Below are positions 47,240 through 58,042 of a DNA stretch of 64,000 bases, in pieces. Position numbers and translations under genes: made by a program. The stretch is taken from the NCBI GenBank assembly GCA_963920765.1, contig OY987243.1, forward strand, positions 27,585,419-27,649,418, written 5' to 3'. Position 1 is the first letter of the stretch; each line of letters opens with the position of its first letter. Origin of the DNA: Ulota crispa (lineage: Eukaryota; Streptophyta; Bryopsida; Orthotrichales; Orthotrichaceae). Below the pieces are notes generated by a model. That model did not search any database and was not told the origin of the DNA. It saw only the letters and a program-made list of their open reading frames with translations.

Positions 47240-48614
47240 CTAAGTTACTATAGAAAAGTTTGAAATTCATCAATAATTAAGTAATGCTTCAAAAAATGAA
47301 AAAAATTGTGTTGCATTTGATATTTATTTCTCTTTGGTTAAAAATTACAACAACAAATTCTTGTCTTAAAAAGCTCATGAAAAGGCAGACCTAACCAACC
47401 CTTAAAGTGTCTCTTTTAGAGCATAATCCCTTGTACATTTTTATGAAGTTGGATAGAGAGTAAGGTAGTCAGTTCTAAAACTGTTTGGTCATTTTGAATA
47501 GCTCATGTAGATAGTGGAGAAATGGACATGAGGTGGTTTTTAAATTGTCCTCTTACAGTCATTGAATGCATGAAAGAAAAGTTGTTTTTAATTGCAAGAG
47601 CCAATCATCCTCCTTGCTTTTCCAAATCTCTTCACAACTTACAAGTGAACGGTTCTTGGAAGGTTTAGGTTCATAAATAGGGACCTATGGCACATGCACT
47701 TTGAAAATTCATGAGTAATTCAAAAATGCTGCAAAAGATATGAAACAACTTGTGTTACATTTTGCATCTATTTCTCTTTGTCTAAAAAGTGAACTAAAAG
47801 TCCTCTCATCCACAGAAAACCATGAAAAAAGGAATGAGCCCTTAGATGGTCGGTTTTCAAGCCAACTGAGTGGCTAGCCCATTTTCACCAAAATCAGGCT
47901 TTTCAGAGACCTACAACTTTGATGCATCATATCTTAGTCAATTGGTTGATCCACAAAAAGTGACCATTAAAAATAGTGGAACACCTACTTGGAAAACGGC
48001 TTGCAAGTTTTAGCAACAATTGACCGTGGGAGATGGAAGATTATGACATTTGATCAAACAACACGTGATGGCAAAATCTCAAATTTTGGCAAATGGTTGC
48101 TATTTATTGATTTAAAAAAAAAATGTAAGCCCTTGATTCATCTCAAATTTGTAGGTAGCAAGATTGGATGTGAATGCACACATGCAAATTATTGAAAATT
48201 GTACTTCTTTGAATGCTAAGCTTTAGGGCTTCAAATTGCAATTGCACAAAAAACGATGACCAGCAAAATCAATGAGGATTACCTTGAAAAAGGTTTAGAA
48301 CATGTTTGAATGCTTGCTAATGAATTCCTTGCTACCACAAAATACATTGCAAAGAAGCTTGCAAGAGATATTAACCAATTGTAACTTCTAAGTGCTACTT
48401 GCCACCTAGTTTTGTATTGTGTTCTATGCAATCAAGGATGAGGAGGTACTTGTACAACATTAACTTGCCTTGTCATTACTCCACTTGCATGGACCACTTG
48501 AGTACCTTGATAATTGTAATTTATAGCAAAATCATAACTTTGATACGATCCTTCAAATAGGCTTGTAAAATCTTGAGAAGCCACATTTGGGCCTCTGAGG
48601 CGCTCAGGGGTTAA
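47240..48614. repeat. Repeat region with dispersed repeat L (copy 2)
   Basis: About 47870-48140 is the reverse complement of about 6760-6990. The region ends at CTCAGGGG with TTAA at 48611-48614, a right terminus of TTAA type whose left partner I could not place. The remainder has no gene. Confidence 0.5.
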
Positions 48615-49007
48615 GGGGCGGTTCACACTATGTCTTCAGTCATAATGAACTCAAATATCAGTTCAAAAAATAAGTTTGGTTGCAAGGGTGGACCTTTGAA
48701 GATACAACGTAACACACTTACATAAGTCTCGATTCATTTATAAATGCATACACGGCAGCTACAGATACTTTGAATACTTTCGACTTTGAGAATTGAATCT
48801 TCACTCAAAAAATTGGGTCTAACAAAATTAGAAACTCAATCAGGAAATTAGTTCCCAACAGGAAAGAATTGCAAAGTACTTTTCAGCTTCTATTTACATT
48901 TTAATAATTCTCTTACCTTTGCAATTTAGTAAAGTGGGGGTCTAGAAAAGCTGGGATCTGATATTGAATTGTAAAGTTCGGACTTGGGACATTGTGTGAA
49001 CTGCACC
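48615..49007. other. Unassigned interval between TTAA termini
   Basis: Nothing is recognised here beyond two flanking TTAA-type ends (48611 and 49008). Confidence 0.4.
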
Positions 49008-49660
49008 TTAACCCCTCACCGCCCTTGGAATTTTGGAGTATCTCAAAATTTGCTTGAAATTGAACAAAATGCTGGCATTTTGACCAATCTTATCAATTTT
49101 TTTTGAAATGTAATTGTACAAATTCAAACTAGACATGTTATAGATTGCATACAAAAAGAAATCACAACTATTTCACTTATGGATTGAAAGAATATAATGT
49201 TTGATCATGACGGTGTTAAAACTGTGAAAGTGATTTGAAGTCTTTCAACCCTCTTTTTGCATCTCAAACCTAAAATTGAGGGTACCAAAAAAATATGAGT
49301 ATGTAAAGTACAACATGCATAATCCCAATCAATTTACGGCTTCTCAGAATCTATTCTACAATTTTTTTAAATGGATTTTTAATGCAAATTTTTCTCCAAG
49401 TTCTAGTGTTCTTGAGGCTCATTTCCAAGAGCCTTCAACACTAGAAAGTGAAGATTTGCAATGGAAACCCTTGCACAAAATCTTGAATAGACAAATCATG
49501 TTAATTCATTTTCAAGATTAGACTCTTGGCGTTGAAACTAGACTTCAACAACGATTTAGATATAGTAATAACCACAAAAAAAATCTTCAAAAAACTTTCA
49601 GTACCCCTGAACAAAATTCAGAGTGGCGAAATAAACACCCCTCGGACGTTGAGGGGTTAA
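49008..49660 (+). repeat. TTAA-type element, 0.65 kb subfamily (copy 2)
   Basis: TTAA at 49008-49011 and 49657-49660; ends CCCCTCACCGCCC and GGACGTTGAGGGG. The interior is colinear with 411-1064 (shared block ACAAATTCAAACTAGA). ORF 49276-49521 is in the repeat. Confidence 0.82.
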
Positions 49661-49940
49661 AACAAAGCTTCTAAAAATTGGACAGTGACGCTAGAACGGT
49701 TCTTTTTCTTGGCAAATTTTGACCTGAGTCTTATCTTGAACTGGCATTGGCTCCCAATACTTAAAAACAAATAGGTGAAAAAATGAATGAAATTGCCAAA
49801 TCCCTCCCTAAGAAAACATTATATTTACCCAAATATGAATGAAAATAACTAATATTAATAAATTTTATGAATGAACATATACACATCGTTGATTCTATAT
49901 TCAATTTTATCCAAATTTTCCTTACCTGCTTGCATTCTTG
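49661..49940 (+). repeat. Dispersed repeat matching about 3.03-3.30 kb
   Basis: Shares GATTCTAT, CCTGCTTGCATT and the sequence around AATATTAATAAATT with about 3030-3300 in the same orientation. It continues into 49941-50194, where small ORFs on both strands (49952-50152, 49761-50177 minus) are without known motifs. Confidence 0.5.
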
Positions 49941-50194
49941 AGTGAGGGTAGTTGTACCCTGACCAAAACTATAAAAAAAAACCAGGGCGTTGGTGTCTGG
50001 TGCAGAAAGTTGCAGTAATTTCTGTGATCCAGATGCATTGGATGCTGATGCAATCGGAAGGTACATTGAAACTTTGCAGACGCAAGAAGGCACCGCCTGA
50101 AGTAACTCCGGTAGTAAATTACCACTTGATTCTGTCTGAAAGGCTGCCATGAGTAATGAGTAATGACTATTCTCCAATCCAGCCCAGTTGCATG

Positions 50195-50548
50195 TTAACC
50201 CTTAAAGGATAGATGGATCACCGTGGCTTGCCCTGCCTGTAGCATTTTATAGTGTTTTGCACATGGGCATCAATAGTATTGCTTCAAAAAGTTGGAAAAG
50301 TTAACAATGCATAATGCCCTCCTGAAAATTACAAGCAGGCAGCTCAGGAGCTAACACCAAGTATCCCAATTTGGATTACAAAATAAAATGAACATATCTC
50401 AAGAGGTAAATTTTTGCCTTCCATGATGCACTACGCTTTTATGATCACTTCTAAAAAAAATCAAATCAAAACTGGTCTTTTTCTGGGATATAGGGTTTTT
50501 TTCGGAGGCAACGGACGTTTTTTGTCCGTGCCGACGTTTAGGGGTTAA
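50195..50548 (+). repeat. TTAA-type element, 0.35 kb subfamily (copy 2)
   Basis: TTAA at 50195-50198 and 50545-50548; ends CCCTTAAAGGAT and ACGTTTAGGGG. The body of 346 bp is the reverse complement of 9007-9362. Its right TTAA contains the TA bordering the next element. Confidence 0.8.
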
Positions 50549-51696
50549 GGTAGGCGCACCCATAAGCATGGAAATAAGGGTTTTGGAGTAGGTAAAACAA
50601 TTGACTAACTTTGAATAAAATACTGTAAATTAGGAAGTGGAAACCAAAACTATTGGCATCAATTTCAAGGTTCCAACTACAAGCATTTGTTCACAAAGAT
50701 TTTTCAAAGTCCAAAATCACTAAAATTGTAAGAACCATGTGTAAGAGATGCTAAAAACAAGGTTTGTTGGTTCTTAACCCCTCAAGGCCCAGACAGCGTT
50801 TTTTGAGCTATGTAGTGACTTTGGGCAGGTCATTACAAATAAATTTTGCATTTGTTTATTATTTTATTTTCACACATGAAGTATCCAAGGAGTAGCTTTA
50901 AGGCCCATCAATTTTCATAACTTTGGACTACATGGTTCAAAAGCTATTGCATGAATTGTTGTTTTCTTTACCCGTCAGGGCAACTTGGATAGCTCAAAAA
51001 CTTCTTTAAAAATTACATTTCAAGTTTGGTTTTTTTAAAATTGGTTCTTTAGATCTATATACAGGTGGGAAGCTTTGAATCATTCAATTTCCATCAATAA
51101 GATGAAAGTTATGAGAAGTTTTAGTTTGCGGGTAGATAGACTGCATACCTACCCGCAAACTAAAACTTCTCATAACTTTCGTCTCATTAATGAAATTGAA
51201 TGATTCAAAGCTTCCCACCTATATATAGATCTAAAGAACCAATTTTAAAAAAACCAAACTTGAAATGTAATTTTTAAAGAAGTTTTTGAGCTGCCCGGGC
51301 TGCCCTGACGAGTAAAGAAAACAACAATTCTTGCAATAGCTTTTGAACCATGTAATCCAAAGTTATGAAAACTGATGGGCCTTAAAGCTACTCCTTGCGT
51401 ACTTCATGTGTGAAAATAAAATAATAAACAAATGCAAAATTTATTTGTAATGACCTGCCCAAAGTCACTACACAGCTCAAAAAACGATGCTTGGGCCTTG
51501 AGGGGTTAAATAGTGAGATGGGTACTCAAAACCTCATGCTAGTCACCCACAATCATCATTTCATAACCCATAACCATCACCCAATCACCCACAACCATCA
51601 CCCAATCACCCACAACCATCTGTTTTTTTATTCATTAGCCCCTGCCACTGTCACGTGACGGCTATAAGGACACAACGCTTATGGATGCTGCTACCT
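50548..51696 (+). repeat. MITE, AGGTAG family (A2), interrupted by a TTAA-type foldback
   Basis: Left AGGTAGGCGCACCCATAAGC, right GCTTATGGATGCTGCTACCT, with TA at 50546-50547 and 51697-51698. After removing 50778-51509 the remaining about 417 bp match A3 (57345), A4 (62459) and A5 along their length, including the ACCATCACCCAATCACCCAC run. Confidence 0.88.
50774..51509. repeat. TTAA-type foldback element (B2-2), complete near-palindrome
   Basis: TTAA at 50774-50777 and 51506-51509, ends CCCCTCAAGGCCCA and TGGGCCTTGAGGGG. The whole 728 bp body is a near-perfect inverted repeat centred near 51141, with about 360 bp arms and almost no loop. The host MITE in three other copies reads TTCTTAA(A/C)TAGT at this point, so the insertion duplicated TTAA. 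Confidence 0.92.
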
Positions 51697-51928
51697 TAAC
51701 TTACATCCACACTATAACTATAAATGCAACTGCACATCTGAATTTTACATTATTGTAAGAACTATTCAAATATCTCTTCTTATTTTGTTGTCGGTATAAG
51801 TTGAGTTAATGTAATAGTTTAAAGTTAGAATCAACAAGGTGCAATTGAAAGCCTTTGACTTAGCTTTGAATAAAAATAAAAATTTAATATTTGTTACGCT
51901 TGGAGAACCGTGTAGATAAGACATTTGT

Positions 51929-52855
51929 TTAACCCCTGAAGGACCAAGGAACGTTTTCACCTAAAACTCTCCAAAACTGCCATTTTTAGAGTATCAATCG
52001 AATTTGAAAACAAAAACATTTTTATGCATATGTGATCGTAGGATCTTGTAGTTGAATAGTTTCATGAGAAGTGGCAAAAATTTCAGAATTTAATATAATA
52101 TGAATTGGAAGATAGAATAGTTTGAATATTCAAAAACATCTTGTGAAAAATCAGGCAGCTACCCTTCAAAAGGTAAATTCCTAAGGAAAAAAGACTCCAT
52201 GGGTGGTGCTTCTCTAGATCCCTTACTTTGCCCTCAATTCCGTCTAAATGGGGTACATGTCAAAAAAGTTTCAAATCATTTGGGACATAATATATGGAAT
52301 GTAAATAATAAGTAAATGAAATAGAGAATGATTCAAAATACAAAATTATTAGGAATTTAATTCTGGAAATGAAAATTTCCAATCCCAATAGTTGTAATGT
52401 TGCAATAAACAATCTAAATCCCTTGGTTTTGTTTTTTTTCCAAAATTTTCCAAATTGAGTAAAATAAAGGACTTCAAAGTTCATTTTAGAGTAGAGAATC
52501 CTTAATTGCCCGCAAAGAAAAGCTCCTCATAACTTTCGTCTCACTAATAGAATGGAATAATTCAAAGCTTTCCACATTCACAAAAATCTCTTGAACCGAT
52601 TTTGAATTTTGAATTTTGAAAAAAATGATTTTTAAAAATTTGCCTGCGTTGCTTGTTGAGTGAAAAAATAACACATCAGGTTGTATCTTCTTATTCATAA
52701 TTCCAAATGTCATGAAATTTAGTGCATATGAAAGACAAACCTTGTCCCTACATTCTATTAAAATTTGAGCCTAAAATATGAAAATCTCCATTCACAGGTA
52801 TTTGCCCAAAATTACTATGTTGCTAAAAAAGGAAGCTTGGTCCTTTAGGGGTTAA
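51929..52855 (-). repeat. TTAA-type element, 0.93 kb subfamily (B1-9)
   Basis: TTAA at 51929-51932 and 52852-52855; body of 919 bp with ends CCCCTGAAGGACC and GGTCCTTTAGGGG. It is closest to the copy at 34661-35588, and both share the CTCCAAAACTGCCATTTTTA-type variant end. Confidence 0.85.
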
Positions 52856-52892
52856 AGAACAAAATGATTGTATCATAGATTAAAGTAACTTA

Positions 52893-53943
52893 GAGCATCT
52901 TCAATATAGCCGGAACACTACCACGGAAAATTTTGTCAAACCATCTTTGACAACGGCTCACTTAGGATATCTTTCTTGGGCGCTAGAGGGGTCCGGCCTA
53001 GACATCTGGCCTTTGATTCTGTAAAAGTCAAACTACAATCCTGGAACCATTGGACCTCCTAGACCCAAAATCGGAGGTTGCTTTCTAATCTCTTTGCACT
53101 CTTAACATTTCAAGATTTTTTCTGCGTTTTGCTTGGTTAAGCTTGGATGGGCCTCTAGCTCCCCAAGGAAAGGTAACCTTATAGGGCAAGGCCATTTCCC
53201 AACCTCCCAGCCCCCAATGCAAACAAGTTATGACACTCACTAAACATAGTTTATTAATTGTTTATGCCTTTTTAAGTGTTTATGTGAAGAGATTCATGTC
53301 TGAAACATTTGAAATTGCATTAGGATCAGAAAATCAGAGACTCTAGAGTGGTATACAGGACTCTCTAAATAGTACAAATATGCAAGGAAGGGGCTCTTGC
53401 ATGGGGAGCCCTGAAAAATATAGTTGTAAGTACCTACTACATTGGAGTTGTAATTTTCACTCAATCATGATTTAATACTCTAGACAGACTTTCCTGTGCC
53501 TTGCTACGGCTACATTAGGATTCTTTTAGAACATCCCTAGTGTAGCCGTAACATTGACCCGGAAAACCTTGTAAGATTGTCTCTGACTGGCAACTGCGAC
53601 TCACTTACAGGGCAAGGCCATATCCCAACCTACCAATACCCAATGCAAACAAGTTATGACACTCACTAACCACAGATTTTTAATTGTTTATGCATTTTTT
53701 AAGTGTTTACATGAAGAAATTCATGTTAGAAACATTTAAAGTTGCGTCAAGGTTAGAGAATCAGACATTTTGGAATGGTATTCAAGACTTTCCAAAATGT
53801 GCAAATATATGCAAGGAAGAGATTTATGTAGGGAGGCCTAAAAAATTTAGTTGCAAGTAACTTCTGCATTGGAATCCTAATTTTCACTTGTATAACACTT
53901 TGTACAAACTTTTCCGTGCCTTGTTACAGTTAAGGCTTGAACT
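52893..53943 (+). repeat. Tandem direct duplication, units of about 640 and 410 bp
   Basis: Unit 1 starts GAGCATCTTCAATATAGCCGG near 52894; unit 2 starts GAACATCCCTAGTGTAGCCG near 53534. They share ACAAGTTATGACACTCACTA and the following about 330 bp (53162-53533 against 53596-53943). Unit 2 lacks part of the beginning of unit 1. No coding potential. Confidence 0.7.
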
Positions 53944-54323
53944 CTGTTATGGCACTAATACCGCTCACCTCTCCAAATAAACTCCGCTGGTACATGTCCT
54001 TACTTGTAGCCTTTCAAAAATGTATAGCGGGCGTACATTTGAAGAAGTGATCTATTTTAGAGTCCTGTGACTTTTTCACTTTACAATTTCATAACTAATT
54101 TCACATTGCTTTAAAAATACAACACAACTTGAGTTAGATGCCAGTTCTTCTTGTCTTTCAAAGAAAATTTACTTAAAAATATTTCAAAAATTTTTACTTC
54201 TCCAAAGTTCAGTTTCAACTTTTAGATGGTCGGTTCATGAGCATCTTACCTGACATTGGGGATGCTCTATATGTATATGCCATACAACAAAATATTTTGC
54301 ACTTTAGCTATAAAGTTTAAAAT
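53944..54323. other. Unassigned interval
   Basis: No gene recognised. GATGGTCGGTTCATGAGCATCTTACC near 54225-54250 resembles a degraded AGGTAGGAGGCTCAT terminus. Confidence 0.35.
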
Positions 54324-54325
54324 TA

Positions 54326-57300
54326 AAGTAAATGCACCTACAAGAGTGGAAATAAAAGTTTTAGAATAGGTAAAACAATTGACTAACTTTGAAAAAAATA
54401 CTGTAAATTAGGAAGTGGATTTAGACAACTTTTTGTATAAGATATGGCCACTTTGAGTATAATGTCATGGCTTTTGGTCTAAAAAATGCCCCGGCAGTCT
54501 TTTAGCATATAACAAATGATATTTTTTGAAAGCATCTTGATAACTTTGTTGTCATCTACTTAGATGATATTTTGGTATTTTCCAAAAATAAATAAGATCA
54601 TGCAAAGCGCGTTCGTTTAGTCCTTGAAAAATTATGCAAACGAGGGCTTTATGCCAAACTAGAGAAGTGTCTATTTCACCAAACTGAGTTGAAGTTTTTG
54701 AGATTCATTTGCAACTACGGAGGAATTAAAGATGGATCCTAAGAAGGTAGAAATTATATTGTTTTGGAAAGTTCCAAAGATTATTAGAGACGTACAATGT
54801 TTTCTTGGTTTTGCTAATTTTTTTTGAGTATTTTTCAAGAGCTATTCTCAAGTTGTTGCTCTGCTCACTTGGTTGACAAGCAAAGACAAATTTGATTGGG
54901 GACCATTAGCGGAGAAAACTTTTCAGAATCTAAAGACCGCATTCATTAAGGCTCCAAGTTTAGTATATTCAAATTTTTCAAATGCTAATTATTTAGAAAT
55001 CGATGCTACAGATTTTGCTTTGGGAGCTATACTTATACAATTGGGAGAAAATAAGAAGCTTCATTTAATTGCTTTTTACTTTCAGAATTTTTTTGCTGCT
55101 GAGATCAATTATGAGATCTACGATAATGAACTTCTTGCTATTGTAGATTTTTTTTTAAGAGTGGTGCCATTTCTTTGAAGGAGTTACGCACTCGATAATT
55201 GTTTATACAGATCACAAGAATTTGGAGTACTTTATGTAATCTTGTGTTTTAAATTGGCGTCAAGCTCAATAGAATATGTCTCTATCTTGATTTGACTTTA
55301 TTATCACATGTCAACCGAAGAAGCAATAAAGACTATTTGATGTTTTATAAAAAAAATCATATTTTGAGTCCAATACTGGAGAAATAATATTTGATCAACA
55401 ATGTAGAACTTTGTTGAAGCCATAACTATTTTTCTTTTGCGCTACGATTATACCATCACTTATAAATGAAGACTTCCTCAACCAAGTTCGCGTTGCAATC
55501 ATTGGAAATTGTGTAGCTCTCGACATCAAACGTTGCCTTGGTGAAGAAGACAATTTTAAGGTGGATAGAGATTTGTTATAATTTGAAGAATGTTTATTCA
55601 TTCCAAAAGGTCCAATATAACTTTGCGTTCTTCAATCTCGTTATGACTTCCCAGCCGCAAGTCATTTTGAATACAATAAGACTTTGGAACTCGTTTCTAG
55701 AGACTTTGGTGGCCTCAAATGTGGAAGGATGTGAAAGATTTTGTTACTTCTTGTGACATTTCTTCAAGATCCAAGAATCCTAGACATCACCCTTATGGAC
55801 TTTTGCAATCATTGTCTGTTTTTCGTCGACCATGGTCTTCAATTTCTATGAATTTTATTACGGAATTGTCGCCATCAGATTTATTTGACAGCATCTCTGT
55901 TGTAGTGGATCGGTTTAGAAAAAATGACACACTTTGCCCCTTGCAAGAAGACTTTGTCAAGTGAAGATACGGCAAGAGTAATCTTGATAATGTATATCAA
56001 TATTACGATTTATCAGACGATATTGTATTAAACAATATTGTATCAGACTAAAGTTTCTAATTTGTATAAAAATTTTGGAGATATCTTTTTAAGATATTGA
56101 AGGTATCAATCTCTCTTCAGCTTTTCATCTTCAAACTGACGGTCAAATATAATGGGTTAATCAAATATTTGAGCAATATTTTTGATGTAATATCAATTTT
56201 CAGCAAAACAACTGGACAAAATATTTGACGTTAACGGAGTTTGCATGCAACATTATTCTTCATGCTTCAACTCCACAAATACAATTTTATTTTAATTATG
56301 ACTATCATTCGAAGCTTGATCTGTTGAGTTCACCAACAAATAGTAATTCAACAATTGACAATTTTGTAAGGCAATTATTGCAAATTTAAGATTTTTTGAA
56401 GCTTCAACTACAATCCGCTCAAGAGTCTTATAAGACAACTATTGACAAATCTTGCAATCAAGTATTTGGTTTTCAAATTAGAGATAAAATATGGCTTCTT
56501 CAATGAAGTATTAAAACAAAGCGGTCATGTGACAAGTTAGACTACCGGAGATTGGGACCATTTATAAATTTAAAGCAGATCAATCCAATAGTATACTATT
56601 TGGAGCTACCAGTTTCTATAAAAATACATCTAGTCTTTTATGTATTTCTTTTAGAACCTTATTGGCAGTCGCATTGTCCAGGAAGAATACAACTGCGACC
56701 GCCGAGAGTTGAAATTGAAAATCACGATGAATATGAGATGGAACAAGTGTTAGACTTGACGAACTTTCACAAACATAGAAGTACGAAAATAATTGATAAG
56801 AATTAGAAATAAATTTGGATTCTAAGAAGAGAAATAAATAACAAAAGAGGTGAGCGATGGCCTCAAAAGATGTGTTGTTAAGTCTGAATAACACTTCAGC
56901 CTCAACTTCTATATATACTCTAATCTAAAGTGAAAGAAATCTAAAGTAAAAGATATTCTAAAGTTGAAAGTAAAAGAAAACAAGACGTTCTGAAGTAACG
57001 TTCCTAACAGTGGAAACAAAAAATATTGGCATCAATTTCAAGGTTCTTAACACAAATATTTGTTCATAAAGATTTTTCAAGTCTAAAATCATTGAAATTG
57101 TAAGAACCATGTGTAAGAGATACTAAAAACAATGCTTGTTGGTTCTTAAATAGTAAGATGGGTACTCAAAACCTCATGCTAATCATCCACAACCATCACT
57201 TTATCACCCATAAACATCACTCACTCACCCATAACCATCACACAGTCACCTACAACCATTTTGTTTTTTTATTAATTAGCCCTGCTACTGTGAGGTGATG

Positions 57301-57335
57301 GCCATGGGGACATAATGCTTATTGATGCTGCTACC
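54326..57335 (+). repeat. MITE, AGGTAG family (A5), split by a Ty3 remnant
   Basis: The left part 54326-54419 matches the beginning of the A elements with a decayed terminus. The right part 57010-57335 continues the same element to TGCTGCTACC. The break lies at GTGGA, which is present on both sides of the retroelement. Confidence 0.8.
54420..57009 (+). mobile_element. Ty3-type (chromovirus) LTR retrotransposon remnant, 5'-truncated
   Basis: Broken frames encode, in pol order, reverse transcriptase with the YLDD catalytic motif (near 54560), RNase H (about 54873-55180, an open stretch with the EIDATDFALGA block) and integrase (about 55700-56500, with the RHHPYGLLQ and SISMNFI blocks). A stub resembling a chromodomain (about 56730-56805) and a 3' LTR of about 159 bp (56851-57009, preceded by the polypurine tract AAAAGAGG, ending AACA) follow. 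Stops and frameshifts make it non-functional. The 5' LTR, gag, protease and start of reverse transcriptase are absent. GTGGA flanks both ends (54415-54419 and 57010-57014), so the truncated form seems to have been what inserted. Confidence 0.88.
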
Positions 57336-57344
57336 GGTACCTTA

Positions 57345-57739
57345 AGATAGGCGCACCCATAAGCGTGGAAATAAGGGTTTTGGAGTAGGTAAAACAGTTG
57401 ACTAACTTTGAATAAAATATTGTATGTTAGGAAATGAAAACCAAAAATATTGGCATCAATTTCAAGGTTCCAATTGCAAGCATTTGTTCACAAAGATTTT
57501 TCAAAGTCCAAAATCACTGAAATTGTAGGAACCATGTGTAAGAGATGCTAAAAACAAGGCTTATTGGTTCTTAACTAGTGAGATGTGTACTCAAAACCTC
57601 ATGCTAGTCACCTACAACCATCACTTCATCACCCATAACCATCACTCAATCACCCACAATCATTTGTTTTTTTATTGATTAGCCCTACCATTGTCAGGTG
57701 ACGGGCATAGGGACGCAACGCTTATGGATGCTGCTACCT
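57345..57739 (+). repeat. MITE, AGGTAG family (A3), uninterrupted
   Basis: Left AGATAGGCGCACCCATAAGCG, right CGCTTATGGATGCTGCTACCT, TA on both sides (57343-57344, 57740-57741). It lies about 190 bp upstream of the helicase telo-box. Confidence 0.85.
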
Positions 57740-57930
57740 TATATTAGATTTGTGGCTTGTAGGCTTCTGCGTTTCTGACAATTAAATTGAAACAAATAAT
57801 AAAGTCCAATGAACTATAAACAATTCATCTGCAGATTCCATCCATCCGTACAGCTCAACTATCCGCAGAGCCCATCTAGCCAAAACTCTTCCATACACTG
57901 ACAAACATTCATCCGATATAGAAGTCATAT

Positions 57931-57955
57931 TTTAGGGTTTAGGGTTTAGGGTTTA
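57931..57955 (+). promoter_or_regulatory. Telo-box array in the helicase promoter
   Basis: Three and a half copies of TTTAGGG. In plants a short telomere-like telo-box (AAACCCTAA) is typical of promoters of ribosomal-protein and ribosome-biogenesis genes. It sits about 90-110 bp upstream of the ATG of a HAS1-type helicase, itself a ribosome-biogenesis factor. Confidence 0.75.
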
Positions 57956-57991
57956 AGGCACGGCAGCAACGAGGGGAGAACAAGGTGGGGA

Positions 57992-57997
57992 GGCCCA
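57992..57997 (+). promoter_or_regulatory. Site II element (GGCCCA)
   Basis: GGCCCA is the complement of TGGGCC, the site II core bound by TCP factors that commonly accompanies telo-boxes. It lies 37 bp after the telo-box and 46 bp before the ATG, so it may be in the 5' leader. Confidence 0.5.
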
Positions 57998-58042
57998 GAC
58001 CAAGTTTCTGAGCCTTCCTTTCACGGCCTCCAATCCATTGCA

